A DNA stretch of 64,000 nt from Rhea pennata (taxonomy: Eukaryota > Chordata > Aves > Rheiformes > Rheidae): positions 18,490,666 through 18,554,665 of the forward strand of contig NC_084663.1 in assembly GCF_028389875.1 (NCBI RefSeq). The letters run 5' to 3'. Position 1 is the stretch's first letter. The number at the start of each line of letters is the position of its first letter. This document shows, one piece after another, positions 45,301 through 58,690 of this stretch. The position numbers and the translations under genes were made by a program. The notes below the pieces were generated by a model, which worked only from the letters and a program-made list of their open reading frames with translations, made no database searches and was not told where the DNA came from.

Positions 45301-47509
45301 TATGTAGTGAAGTCTATACTGGAAAAGGCATAAAAGGTTCCCAAATTTGAAATGAAGTATGGTGCAAGGGATTTTTTTGTTTCCAGAAGCCAAACTGAGA
45401 AATATTTTTTTCTTGACACTGACTTAGGGATTAGACTCTAGCCCTAGTAAATGTCTTTATTTTTTTCTCAGATTAGTGTTAATATGTAGTTGTGCATTTG
45501 ACGTTTCCTATTTACCAGTTATTTTTTGACAGCATGATATTATTGGGAGAATCTGGATCACTAGCACAGGAACACCTCTCTTTCAGGGCACAGGTTTGGT
45601 ATATTTGCATGATTGTAGCAGCACATAGAAGTTCTGAATAATCAATCAAGCTTCTGAATATAAGATTCAAATTTTTTTCTCTTGAAGGGCATTTTACTAG
45701 CTGTCATTTCACATAGGGAGTAATTTTTAAAACTAAAATGAGAATATGTGGTGAAGCAAGGTACATTTGTTTCCATTCAATTGGAAAATTTAATTTTGAA
45801 GTATAATTAATCTATTACCAATTTTTTTTCTGCTGTTCATTAATTTGTAGAGTTTTTGATATATCTGGATGTGGTTTTCTAAATAGAATCTTGGCAGATT
45901 TACATTGCAAGCTAGTTTTTACTGCTATTCGTTAGCTGACTTTTCAAAATAGTATAATCGATACCTGTCATAGCATAAGTATATGACCCTTTTGAGTTGC
46001 CCAAGTGGCTATGCTTTCTACTCTGAAATGAGTATTAAATTCTTAAGGGAATCAGAAGGTCAAATTAACATTGGCAAACTTTAGATCTATCAGTTTGTCT
46101 ATGTGTTTTAGAAATATTGAATGTTTTTAGAGGCTCATTTTTCATAATTTTCCTTGTAAGGCATCTGGGGACTTTTTTTTTCCCTGATAATGCAATACTG
46201 AAAATTATTAGATTCTGCTGAGACAAAATTACAGCATGACTTATGAATACGCAGCAATCAATGAATGTTATTGAATGAGATGTATGACTTCTGTTACAGA
46301 AACTTAAAATAATCTGCTTAAGTATCACATGTGCCTGGGCAAAAAATTGAAAATAGCTGAACTTCCACAAAAATGAGTCTAACATTAAAACAACATCTAG
46401 AAAATGGCATTGTTGAAGAAGCTCTTTAAAACACTTATGATTGATGTATTGATTATAACTCTAGAATAAACGAAGAAATGGACTGGATTCTTCTTTCTTT
46501 CTTTTTTTTTTTAATGTGATCTGTGGTTTCCCACATTTATTTTATCTTTGACAAGGCTGATTTTTTTTTCCTGCTTACTTTTGAAGGTGTTAGGGTTATT
46601 TGCTTGCAATAGGCAAAATTAATCAGTTATTAAAAAAAAAAAGGTAAATTAATTAAATTACAACTTTTTAAACTTCTCAGTAAACATTGCTTGTGGTAAT
46701 ATATAACATATTTTTAGATGTTACCCAAATATAAGAAGCTGTTTTGGTATTATTTTGTTGTATGAGTGCATTTGTGGGTAGATTTAGTGGATGTACATTG
46801 ATTTCTGACAAATTTCATGTTGTTGGTACAAATGTTGTGATATTAACTATGGGGTGATTAGTAATCTAATAGCCGTAATTGTAGTTTAGCCTAGGTATTT
46901 GAAGTATTGTTTTGCTTCTGTCGCATGTTATCTTAGAATGAATGTTTCTCTTTCTCTGCCAAAACATGAACTCTACAGCTCTTACGAGAACTACGTTCTG
47001 TAAATGTCTGGGGGGAATCTCAGAAGCATCTTAAATTGTGATTACTAGAGGTTTTTGGTGGTAAGTGTTAATATTAACCATTTAAATGATATACCACGTT
47101 CTTGTTAACCATTTTTTACTGGTTGAACATTAGAGTAGTTTATGGGATAAAGATCTTCTGCACTGAGATTGTTCATATATGAACTATTATGCTTAGTGAA
47201 TAGTGTTAGACCAGTAATGCAGAAATTAAATATTATAATTTTAACAGCAATATGTAAATACAGAGCCATTTGGCTTGGATTTTGTTTCTTCTTCATCTTT
47301 ATAACATGATAAAAAACAAAATCAAAATGCAGTACCCCATGTATTTTCCAGGTGTTTTAAACACATTATATGAAAATGTCTTGGTTGCAAAAAATGCAGT
47401 CAAAACATTGGACATTGTATTGAATATTTAACCAATTCAGAATTGCAAAGTTTTAGTGATACTGAAAATATTCCAAAGATATGAATAGTATCAAAAGCTA
47501 CAAAACATA
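39386..47509. other. AT-rich non-coding DNA
   Basis: No supported gene. 40826-40935 has fragments (ATGCTTAAACATATGAGTAA and GACCTGATCCTGCAAAC) that resemble an old interspersed repeat common in sauropsids. 43000-44700 is GC-richer, with unrecognised small open frames on both strands. Confidence 0.45.
42712..42731. repeat. poly-A tract (20 A)
   Basis: Uninterrupted A run with no recognisable element body before it. Confidence 0.9.
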
Positions 47510-47666
47510 GTTGCCCAGAGAGGTGGTGGAGTCTCCTTCTCTGGAGATCTTCAAGGCCTGCCTGGATTCAACCCTGTCTACCATGCTCTTAAGTGACCCT
47601 GCTGAGCAGGGAGGTTGGACTAGATGATCTGCAGAAGTCCCTTCCAACCTTACCGATTGTATGATA
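47510..47666 (+). mobile_element. short CR1 3' fragment, same subfamily as the long copy
   Basis: About 157 bases nearly identical to 24626-24780: both read GTTGCCCAGAGAGG, CTCTGGAGATCTTCAAGG, CTACCATGCTCTTAAGTG and GAGCAGGGAGGTTGGACTAG in order. It is a severely 5'-truncated insertion. Its tail is reduced to one changed unit (GATTGTATGAT), unlike the five-unit tail of the long copy. Confidence 0.93.
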
Positions 47667-49437
47667 GAAAACACAAATAGATTACACCATGTGATTATTT
47701 TAATTCCTTTTTTTGTCAAGAAGACATAAACTGATATCTGAGATACCACAAACAATATATGCTGGTAAAACATAAGCATGGAACAGTTCCTTAGAATCAT
47801 GCCCAGTGAGGTTGAAGTGAAGGAATTAAGTGTGAATGTACTGTTTATTAATAAAGAAAAAAAAAAATAAAAAGAAAGCAAAAAGAGCCTGTGTAGAGAA
47901 GACTATCATTTAGATGTAACATTTATGCTGTGACTTTTTTCTTTTTATAACTATGTATTTTTTAAACTACTGAACAAAATGGTCTTGTTTAATTTTTTCT
48001 TTTACTCTCATTGACATAGTCAGAGCAAAATGATTTTTCTCTTAATATAGCCTAACAATCCTGAGTCTAACTTACTGCCTCTCTTTCTCAACTTGTCATC
48101 TCTGTAATGGGACAAGGCGGTTGGCTTTAACAAATTCTTGTTTTATTGCTTACTTATATCTTTTTGTTGTTGTTATTATGCACAGTGGCATAGAATTGCT
48201 GATCAAATTGTTGTGTTGAATAACATCATGAAATTGAAAGTTAGTGTGTTTCACAGTTTGAAACCAATAAAGAGCTGCAATATTTCTGTTCACATGACTG
48301 CACCACTACTGAGGTTTTTGGAATCTTCTTCTGTATTTATTAGTATGCTGCATTGAGAGTAGGAACTTGTTATTGTGCTGTGTGATATCTACAATTTTAG
48401 TGTGATATATTATGAGCACATGATTATCTCATTTATCTTAATTGCATAAGCATTACATTGCCAAAGTAAAAACATGTATTTATAAAGCCAGACTGCATTC
48501 CTGAGGGCTTGTCAGAATATTCAGTACCATATTACATCTGTATCTTTCTAACACAGAGCTTATGACATGTGTATAAAATATTTTTTTTTGTCTTGCTGAT
48601 ATGAGGACAGTTCATATTTTGTAAGGAAATCAAAAGAAATTATAGAAAATAGAGACAATACGGAAAACTTTAGAGAATTCATGGTTACTTCTCTAAATAT
48701 CCCTGAAAATACGTTATTTGAATTCTAATTTACATTGATCTTTTTTCTGCAGCATAAATGTATTTCAGAAGATGCTGATATAATTAAAAGATTCTGTTAT
48801 CCATTTGAGACTTGTAAAATTGTTACTCCTAGAAATTTTATTGAAAGAAATGGAATTTAGTAAAGCAAACAAGTCTGGTTAGAAAAATGCTATGAAAAAT
48901 AGGAACTCCTTTAAAATGATATATTTCTTTGTCTGGAAAGCAAATGGAGTAATTCATTGGGCCATCAGAAAGATCTTGGAGGCCTTATTTAGTGTTTGAA
49001 AGAAATCTATTGCACTATTTTCTGATTAGAAGGCATTCTCTTAAATTTCCCTTCTAAAAGTCGTTACTTTATTGCATAGAAATACAAAGAAAAAATGCAT
49101 ACCGTATTGTTATTGGATATAATGAAAACAAATGTTTGAATTTGTCATCTTACTCAGCAAAAATAGATGAGTAACATTATATATGGCAGTGAAGGGCGAT
49201 AATCAGATATCACTGAATTTGTCTCACTATCTGAGAACTTTCCCTGCTGTTTTTGGTGAGGATCTAAAAAGTCTAAAAAGATTTCCCAGAGATGTTTTTG
49301 CTGCTAATTTCTTCTGTCCTACAGCCAAAATGCATTTGTCAAAGGACACAAGAAATAGTAGATTTAGCTTCTTGAAATTTGACAACTTTTTATTTTGAGT
49401 AAAAATCCCTTTTATAATAACTTCATTTGAGACGTAT
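47667..49437. other. AT-rich non-coding DNA, nothing recognised
   Basis: No coding, RNA or named repeat signal. Confidence 0.5.
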
Positions 49438-51000
49438 TCACAGAATCACATACAGAGTGGTTTAGGTTGGAAAGGATCTCTGGAGATCATCTATTCCAAC
49501 CCTGCCCCTGCTCAAGCAGGGTTGCCTAGATCACATTGCCCAAAGTCTCCTTCAAGGAAGGAGACTCCACAACCTCTCCAGGCAACCTGTGCCAGTTCTG
49601 TCACCCTCACAGTAAAGAAGTTTTTCTTCATGTTTTAGAAGGAATTTTTTGTGTTTCAGTTTGTGCCTGTTGCCTCTCTTTCTATCTCTTGGCACCACTG
49701 AGCAGAGTCTGGCTGCATCCGCTCTGCACTTTCCCTTCAGGAGATCCCTTCTCAGTCTTCTCCATGCTGAAGAGACCCAGCTAATTCAGCCTTTCCTCAT
49801 AGAGGAGATGCTGCAGTCCCTTAATCATCTTTGTAGCCCTATGCAGGACTTGCTGCAGTAGCTACATATCTCTGTTGTACTAGGGATCCCAACACTGGAC
49901 ACACTACTCTAGAAGTGGCCTCCCCAGTGCTGAGCAAAAGGGCAGGATCACCTCTCTCGACCTGCTGAGGACACTCTTCCCAATGCACCCCAGGATACCA
50001 TTGGCCTTCTTGGCCACAAGGGCACATTGCTGGCTCATGGTCAATCTGTTGTTCACCGGAACTCTCAGATCCTTCTCTATAGAGCTGTTCTCCCGCAGGC
50101 CTGCCCCCAGCCTGTACTGGTGCCCTGAGTTTCTCCTCCTCAGGTGAAGGACTTTGCACTTGCCCTTGTTGAACTTCATGAGGTTCTTTGTTCATTTCTC
50201 TGACCTGTCCAGGTCTCTCTGAATGGCAGCACAGCCCTCTGGTATATCAGTCACTCCTCCTGGTTTTACATCATCACCAACCTTGCTGAGGAGGCACTCT
50301 GTCTGTTCATCTAGGTCATTGATGAAGAAGTTGAACAAGAGTGGATCGAGTACTCATGCCTGAGGGGACACTGCTAGCTACAGGCCTCCTGCTAGATTCT
50401 GTGTCACTGATCACAACTCTCTGAGTTCTACCTTTCGTCCAATTCTCAATCCACCTCACAGTCTGCTCATCCATCCCAGACTTCCTGAACTTGTCTATGA
50501 GGATGTTATGGGAAACAGTGTTCAAAGCCTTACTGCAATCAATGTAGACAGCATCCGCTGCTCCCCCCTCATCTACCCAGTCAGTCATGCCATCATAGGA
50601 GGCTATCAGATTGGTTAAGCATGATTTCCCCTTGGTGAATCCATGCTGACTACTCTTGATCGCCTTCTTTTGGTCCACATGCTTAGAGATGGCATCCAGG
50701 ATAAACTGCTCCATCATCTTTCCAGGGATGGAGGCGAGGCTGACTGGCCTGTAGTTTCCTAGATCCTCTTTCTTGCCCTTGCTGAAGACTGGAGCAAGGC
50801 AAGGTCTTCCAGTCCTCAGGCATCTTTCCTGTTCTTCATGATCTTTCAAAGATGATGGAGAGTGGCCTAGCAATAACATCTGTCAGCTCCCTCAGCAGTC
50901 ATGGGTGTATCCTGTTGGGGACCATTGACTTGTGGGTGTCAAGTTGACTTAAATGATCTTTAACTTGATCCTCCTCAACCAAGGAGATCCTTTGTTTTTC
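49438..51000 (-). mobile_element. 5'-truncated CR1 LINE, minus strand
   Basis: Its 3' end is at 49438 (plus-strand CACAGAATCAC...GGTTTAGGTTGGAAAGGATC) and ORF2 sequence runs up to about 51000. The 3' region is different and longer than in the 20.8-24.8 kb copy, so this is another CR1 subfamily. The element holds only the reverse transcriptase part of ORF2. The 5' edge is set where the LVEEDQVKDHLSQLDTHKSM block begins. Confidence 0.92.
49904..51000 (-). pseudogene. CR1 ORF2 fragment (reverse transcriptase), minus strand
   Basis: Read from high to low coordinates: LVEEDQVKDHLSQLDTHKSM (near 50990), [54 protein letters not shown] (motif A with F to C after the Asp), then a frame break near the motif B block SSVPSG. 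Motif C reads VGDD at 50270-50281 instead of FADD: the two Asp remain but the preceding residues changed. The thumb region then reads MKFNKGKCKVLHL and [18 protein letters not shown] to about 49904. There is no endonuclease domain and no continuous frame, so this is a dead fragment. Confidence 0.9.
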
Positions 51001-53639
51001 CAGAGGAGTCAAAAGGGACAAAAAGCAGTGGCAAAAGTTGTATTGATACGAAGATGAATTTGGAGACCTCACTGTCCTTTGCTCTAGCATGTTTAGTGTC
51101 TGCAAAGAGGTTAATGTCCAGGGGTTAGTTCTGTTACTTCTGTGGAAATGACAAAATTTAGGTGAGATGTGCAGAATTAGAGAGACTGCTGCGTGTAGAT
51201 GACAGGCTGATAAAAAGGCAGGATCTGGGGAATAGTAACTGAATTAAACTCCTAATAGCCTCTTCCTCATTCACAGCCAGTGCAGGAAATAATGGCTGAG
51301 GTTCTTATTTATGGAAGAATTCCTCTTATCTTTACTCTTTTACTATTTTTTTGTAGGAACTGACATTCAACTTACAGAATAAGATATTTTCAGTGTTGAC
51401 ATGTAGCTGTCTATATGACCTATGTGACTTAAGTGTCTAAACTCTTATTATAGTCAGTGGAGATCTGGTCAATACAATCAGTGCAGTCTAGGAAATTATT
51501 AACTCATTCTAAAATAGAAACCTCTATTCAGTCAGCTTAATCTATAAATTTAATCCTACCCTGAGTATATGGTATATTTTCAGTACTTCCACTGATACAT
51601 TGAAGAAGATCTGGGAACAGTGAGAAGGGAAATCAAAAAAAAAGAAAGAACTGGACCCCCTAATTTTAGGCACTTTAACATCTACAGAGGAGGTGTCAAC
51701 TCGTTTGTGCAAACTCAACTACAAGGATTTCTGTATAGTCATTGGGAAAAACAGCTAAGACATGCATGCTCATCAAGCTCCAGCAGAAGTGACCAAAAGT
51801 GAATATGAGGCACAGGCCATATATCAGGCACCTCTCTTCTTTTGAGATGCCTGGCACTAGCGTACCTCTCTGAAGTGTATGAACAGAGCGGTGGCAGCTT
51901 GACAGCTTTGGGAAGAAGGGTTTCTGCCTGTGCACTGAAGTTGCTTAGAGCAACTTACTGTTCACTCTCCTCAGCCTGGGAAGGTTGAATCCATGTTGTG
52001 AAAGAGTGACCCTCCACCATCACCATTATGGTGTTTTTTGGGGGAAATGTGCCCCTTGTTCCTGGCAGAGTTGAACTTCAGTGCAGGTAGGGATTTAGTT
52101 TGGGGGAACAAAACAAACCTATATATAGATAACCGCTAGAGTTCAGTCCAGTGGTTTAAGCAGTCTTTTGAAGCAACTATAATGAACTTTCATTCCTGAT
52201 CCTTTGATGTTCATATGCAACACATTAGTCATTGTATAAAATATACAAGTTGTTCAGGGCTTGGTTGTGATGACAGTTTGTAGAATTCATATTTATAGGA
52301 AGTTTGGACATGTATAGAATATGCATCATCGTGTACCTTACTACTAGTTAGTGCTTTTCTAGTAACTATTAATAGAAAGCTTAATATTTACTTTCCAAAT
52401 TATATAAATATTGAATAGTAGTGTCTTTATTTGTTACAATAAGCACAGTTCTTATCTTAGATAGAATTAAACTACTGTAACAGAAACATTTGTAACTGCT
52501 TCAATGAGAGACAAGTATTTAAATTGGCTTGTCCAGTAGATTAATATTTAAAGTTATTATTCAGCAGCAGCACAGGGGAAAAGTTCAGTATACTCCACTG
52601 AATTAGAAAAACCTTTTGACTAAACTAAGTACAACTTACTGGAATTGACAGCTTAACTGTTTTTCTATTAGTGTCATGCTGCACTTTACTCATATGCAAA
52701 CATGCAATTTCCATCTTTCATCCATAGTATTCTTTTCTTTTTTTCTAATGTGCCAACCAAGTGTCGAATACCACAATCAGTTATTTCATTGTTTATAAGT
52801 AATCACACCCTTAGCATTTACCGGCCAATAAATGATGTACAGGTTTTTCTGTCACTTTGATGCATGTATTCTAACTTGGAAGTAGTTACATGAGGCAGTT
52901 TGGTACAGGTGTGGAGTCGATGCATTATGGTAGTGTAGATGCTGCAAAAGAGATCCTGGTGCTGCTAACGGGACTGTAACTAGTACTTTCTTATGAGTAT
53001 CAGGTTTGGGCAACTTCACCAGAATTACGAGATTTTTTGGGCAGTTCCTTCTCTTTCACTCTCAAGCATAGAGCACCACTCCCTAAAGGTTAAATGAAAA
53101 GTAGTTTGGTGCTTATGGTAAGTTAATGCTATGTTGCAAGCATAGAGTTACCGAAAAAGCTTTTCCAAATTTATTTTGTTATATTTTATACTGCTTGTGT
53201 AGTCTTGTAAGAGTTCTGTTACTGAGGCTAGTGTAATTCTGAGTTGTTTTCACAAACCATCCTTTTTATCTAGACAATGTTCTTGTGCCCTGTGACACAA
53301 TTTAACCCAAAGGTTCGGTTTAATAAATGTTTGTTACAAGTGTTAGTTATAAATGTCAATTATTTCATCTGAGATTTTCTTCTGCTGTACCAATAATTAG
53401 TACATGACATATTATGCTCAAAATAGCCTTCCTGGCAAAAGGAACACACCATATACAGGAAGCCAAGAGTTTATTGCTGATCTAATCAAAATTTTAGCAA
53501 TCTATGTAAAAGACAACAAACAGTTCATTTTCAAAAATACTAACATAGAGTCTAAATTATTACAGAAAAGCCTCATTAATAGCAATACTCTTAGAATTGT
53601 TATACAGGAAAAGTCGGTGATTTCTGTTGCCGTACCTGC
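51001..53639. other. AT-rich non-coding DNA, nothing recognised
   Basis: Short open frames only, and no recognisable domain, RNA or repeat. Confidence 0.5.
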
Positions 53640-53990
53640 CCTCCCAATGTCACTCCGGGTCCGGAGTGTCGGGGTCGTCCTCAGGCGGGAAGGTGGCAGG
53701 AGAGGTCAGTGTGAGCTTCCTGCCATCTTTGCTGGGAGGAGTTCGATGCTGGTTGGAGTCCTTCCTCCTCAGCCTTGGAGTCCACTTTTGGGTATATTTA
53801 TGTGCCGGGCGGCGAGGGCGGAGCGCGGCCCGGCGGCGCCCCGGCTCCGCGCCCCGGGCTGCCGGCGGGGCCGCAGCGGCTCCCGGCCGCGGCTCGCCAG
53901 ACCCTTGCGGCGGGCGGCGCGGGCAGAGCTCGAGCTCGCGCCGGGGGGCGGCGGGCGCTGGGCCGCGAGGCCGGCGCGCGAGTGCAGTTT
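53640..53990 (+). promoter_or_regulatory. isolated CpG-rich patch, candidate alternative promoter
   Basis: CpGs appear at about 53650-53690 and become very dense at 53800-53990, in a region that is otherwise AT-rich. A TATA-like TATATTTA lies at 53793-53800 just before the dense part on the plus strand. This could be an alternative promoter or first exon of the gene starting at 12944, an unrelated non-coding RNA promoter, or an intragenic CpG island. Short frames through it are Arg/Ala/Gly-rich and I do not call them genes. Strand is a guess from the TATA-like motif. Confidence 0.5.
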
Positions 53991-56900
53991 TGATTTCGGG
54001 GGTGTCTTTGAGTTATGAGTTCCCTGAGTTCTTGAAAATCAAACTGCTGTCCATAAGCATCTTGCTTAAAGGTGTTTGTAAAGGTTGGCCAAAGTTCATA
54101 GCTAATTTGCCTCATAATTAATTTGGCTTCTCATTGAGACTCCGGTCTTGTGGACTTATTTCATTTTTAGTTTTTAACAAATCTTTTTCTATTTATAGGG
54201 TTTTCTGTCTTCTCAGGGCAAGGCTCAGAGCCTTCTCAGGCTCTTCTGACATGAATCTAAGAAAAAAGAGAGTGCAGTAAAGGGTAGGGCAGAAGGTGAA
54301 AATTAAGCGAAGCTGTCACAGACTGAAATCCAAACTCAAGCATGTTGTGGTTTACAGGAATACATGTCATCTTTTTGTGCGGAAAGTTGTTAAACTAGTT
54401 TCTAAGGAAAGTAACCAGTGTGGCTATTGAGGAGATTCCACTTTTCCTACTCATAAGAGATGTCCCACATGTGTTCAGCGCTTCTTCATAGTCGTGAGTA
54501 TAGGGCAGGTTGTGATTCACCCCAGTGGGTGGCCGAGGAGGCCGGCACGTGTCTGTTCCCGGGGGGTCTCTGACTCTATTTCAGAAGTACATGTTCCATG
54601 GCAAGTTTTTGTCTCCCAGCTAGCGATGACAGTGATGTACAGAATGAGGAACCGGATTGTTTGGAGGGAGAGAGATTGTCTTTGTCTAAACAATTATAAC
54701 AGTTACACACTCAGCACATTAGGTTTGACAAGGTAGAACTGAGGCTAGGTGAAATGATTGGTGAGAATCTTGCTGTGAGTGAAGCTATGAGTGTTACAGT
54801 GTAGCAGAAATGATGGAAGACCGGAGTAACTTGAATCCTTCTACTTGTATCCTGTAGTTGGTTGTTTGGTGGCATCTGGTTTCTAATAGGATATTAGTTA
54901 TTTTCAAGTAATTTGGAGGTCAGGAACTAGAACGTATGAGAAGCATAAGAGAATGTACAGGAGAAAAGGGAAAGACTTGTGGTCACATGAGTTGTGGAAG
55001 GTGTTGGACTTGCACATTAGCATCCAGAGTCCTTTGCTACAAGGAGTGAAATGTTAAAGGTGAGGGTCCTTCTTCATCTTTGTCTGTCAGGAGCACTTTG
55101 ATATTGACATTGATGGTTTCTTCTTCCTCACTCTAGGTCACTTGGGACCTTTTTGGCATGTTTACTGTTGTGTATTACACCTTTTTATTTTTTTTTTCCT
55201 TTTTTCCTCTGTGGTCTGCGGTTCCACATTGCATCTGAATCTATTGCGTATGGAATATCCTGCATATTGGATACTTGTTCTTTGTTCTCTTTGTTACCCT
55301 TGCAACTGATTTTGCCCAGGTCTGCATTTCTCTAAGTGACCATTGGTGGTGTTTTTCAGCCTCCACTGCTCACTTTCTCATCATCTCATGCTTTTACTTC
55401 TCTAGCCCATATCCTGCGTTCCCATTTTCAAGGCCTGTGATCTCCTACCAAATATTTATTCCTCTGTAGTACACCATTATGCTAGAGTCACGGATACTTC
55501 CTTCTGCACAGACTAGCTAGTTGTTACTACTGTCCATGAAAAAGTTATGATTATACCACACAATTGTTCATATGTAAGCAAAATTGAAACAAATCAGGCA
55601 GCGATCACCTGGGAAGAATGCTGTTTCCACTAAACGAGTTTAAACAAAGCTCCAGGCAGGCCAAGGCAGACTTGGGTAAAGCAAATCTGACAGATGTCAG
55701 TCCCAAGTCCAAAGGTAGTGCGGAGACTGACAACAGCAGTGCTGCCGGACTGCCAAGGAGTAAAGAAAGTAGTAGGTCTGGGAGGAAAATAATGCTATAA
55801 AGAAGTAAGTCTTAGGAAGGAGGCATTGCTTATATTGTAGCAATAGGCTGTTACTTGACATTTTATGACTTCTGTTTTACAATTTGAGAGTCTTAATATT
55901 TGACTCACCATAGCAAGGAGACTGTTGTCTGAAAGGTGGCAGTTTAAAATGTTTAAAAGGTGATAGTAAAGTGTCCTCACTGAAATAAATATTATCTTGA
56001 TTCTGTATTGAATTTATTTCAATGATTATTCTGCCTGTAGATATTCGTGCAACAGGACAATTTACTGAAAAATGTTCCAAGATATGAAAATATTCTCCAA
56101 ATTTATCGTGCAGAAAAATGAATGAGAAATTCTACAATGATTGGATTTCCATAATTTTTTACAGACTAATGGGTTTTATTAACACTGGTTCATTCTATTC
56201 CATCCTCCTTTTTATGAGTATTCTAGATACATGTTTACATAGAAATTATAGAAAATAAATAATAATTTTGACCATTTAATCTAATAAGTGCTAAAGTATT
56301 AAGTTTTACAGTATATTATAATGCAGGTTCATGTTTTTAATGTTCCTTTCCTGTTTCTCAGCTGAGAATAATGGGACCCACTGAGTAAGATTTAAGTTAA
56401 ATAAAAATATAAAAGAAAGTTCTTGCACTGAGAAGCTGAGTGTGTGACTAGGCAAAAGATTCAAAGATTGGTAGAACAGGAATTTATCTCATTTTATAGC
56501 TGAGGGGACTACGTTGTAATTGATTGCAGGAAAGTTGTCAAGCTTTACTCGAATTCATTGTTTCTGGACTAATATCTTGGCTTTTGTGTACTGAAAGCTT
56601 TGTCTCTGTCTGAGCTATTTCTTTAAAGCATGTTTTGTTGTAATATATTATGGGTCTGGGACAGTTGCCTGTGATTATGTGATTGTTCATGAATGCTTCA
56701 CTAATGGTATTTTTCTTGAAGAAAAATATTGACTCATTTGTTTTGAACTCCCACTCCGCCTACATGCGGTAGTGTAGAATTATGTAGATTTTTTAAATGA
56801 GAAAAGTTAAGTTGTACCAAGTGTAATAATGTTTATTTAAATGTGATCGCTCTTGTTTCAACCTGTTTAGAACGACTGTTAAGAAAGGACAGTTTCAGCA

Positions 56901-58610
56901 CATATGTGAAGACTTAGGTTTTTATATTTGATCCTTAAAAATGTCATCCTCTAAGAAATTGTAACGCAACAGAATGTAATGAGTAGAAGACCTTTCATTT
57001 CTAATTAAACAAACCAGCTTACTTCCATTTATCAAATATAGATTTAATGTAAGCATTTATTGATATTTAAAGCTTTTCATTTTAAGTTTTAACTGCAGTG
57101 CATTACACTGAAGTGTGCAAGACACCTAGACTTAAAAATCATACTTTCAAATCAAGGCTTACAGAAGTGATAGGAATTTGTGTTAATTTTGTCCCTTCCC
57201 AGCCTAGTTTGCTACTGTAAGTGAGATTTTGTGCTTTTATTTTTACGAACAGCAGTGCACACTAGGTACGTTGTCCCCAAGCTGATTTAAAGCACACTTT
57301 CATTTGTTTTGAAGTCTTAATAGATAGGGAGATATTATATTGAACTCAAGACTTCTATATCAAAAATATGTAGAATGCCTAAAAAATGCTTCAGTGCACA
57401 ACAAAAATGAGAATAACATTGTGAGGATTTTCTTATGAAATACAGCAAAAGAAGGGAAATAGTATTGTTCCATTTTAGGACATTCTTTATTTAGATTCTA
57501 AAGGTTTATTTATTATAATGTCTTTTTATTATGACTTACTATTTCTTTTTCATACTGTTTATATTTGTGGGAAAATGGAAACTTAACTACAAGGGATGAA
57601 TTGAGTTAACTACTCCAGGAGTACAATATCCTGCATACAAAGCTTATATGAATGTGCACTTAAGCTCCAATATAGGCAAAGCTTTTGGGAAGTACTATAA
57701 AAACAAACAAAATCTTATCATTACAATATAAAAATACCCTGTAAACTCTCAGAAGAAGGCTATATAGCATTGAGTGCTTCCAGAAATGAACATACGGAAT
57801 GAATAAAAAGAGAAAATGCTTTTTTTCTCCTTGTTAAACCTTTCCTTTGCTTCATTGACAAGTTAAGAGTTGGTATTTTTCTCCTCTCTCTCTCTCTTTT
57901 TCTTTTTTACTTTCAGCAAAGAACTAGTAAATTGACTGAAAACAATTGTTTTAATTCATCTTAGTTTAGAAGTCTTTCAAGTTGAATTGCAGACTTTTTC
58001 AGTGTATTGGCTTTCTCTAGAATATGTAATTGTTATGCTTTAGATAAAACTTGCAAAGATAAAACAGTGGCATAAGACTCCTCCGTTTACCTCCTAGTTA
58101 GTTAAAACGTTTACTTTTATCCTAGGAAATGTCTTTCTGATATATGGCTTTAGTGCCTGAAGGGAATCAGCAGGAATGAATCACACCAGGTGATAGAAGT
58201 GTGATGGAGAAGATTGAAACAGTGATTAGGGTTCTTAATTAGTAAGCATCTACAGGCTATAAATTAGTGCCAGCAGAACTAATTATAGCTACTTTTATTT
58301 GGATTTGGTGACAAGTACGTGAAGGTTTAGGAGGCAATTTTAATATGCAGATTAAAAGAAAATGATACTTGTTTATGTGATGTGATACAGATGCATTTCA
58401 AACATTCACAAATAAACTGATTTTTTTTCCTATTGTTATACTCATTAGGCCGTTATATTTATTACCCAGTGGACATCTTTGTTTGAACTCTTTGATTTAC
58501 AGAGTTTTCTCCTTCTATTTTTATCTCCAGTAGCAAATTCTGATAGATGATAGAGACTTATTTCATATTTATAAATTACAAATTTGGGAAGCATAGCTGA
58601 GAGTTTTTCT
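53991..58610. other. AT-rich non-coding DNA
   Basis: 53998-54115 is open on the minus strand for about 39 codons with ordinary composition (contains FKQDAYGQQFDFQELREL), but I recognise no family. Nothing else supported. Confidence 0.45.
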
Positions 58611-58690
58611 TATATACATATATATACACACACACACGTATATATACATGTACTATGTATATATGTATGTGTGTATATATATATATATTT
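58611..58690. repeat. TA/CA/TG compound microsatellite
   Basis: TATATACATA, ACACACACAC, GTATATATAC, TATGTGTGTA and TATATATATA units follow each other over about 80 bases. Confidence 0.85.
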
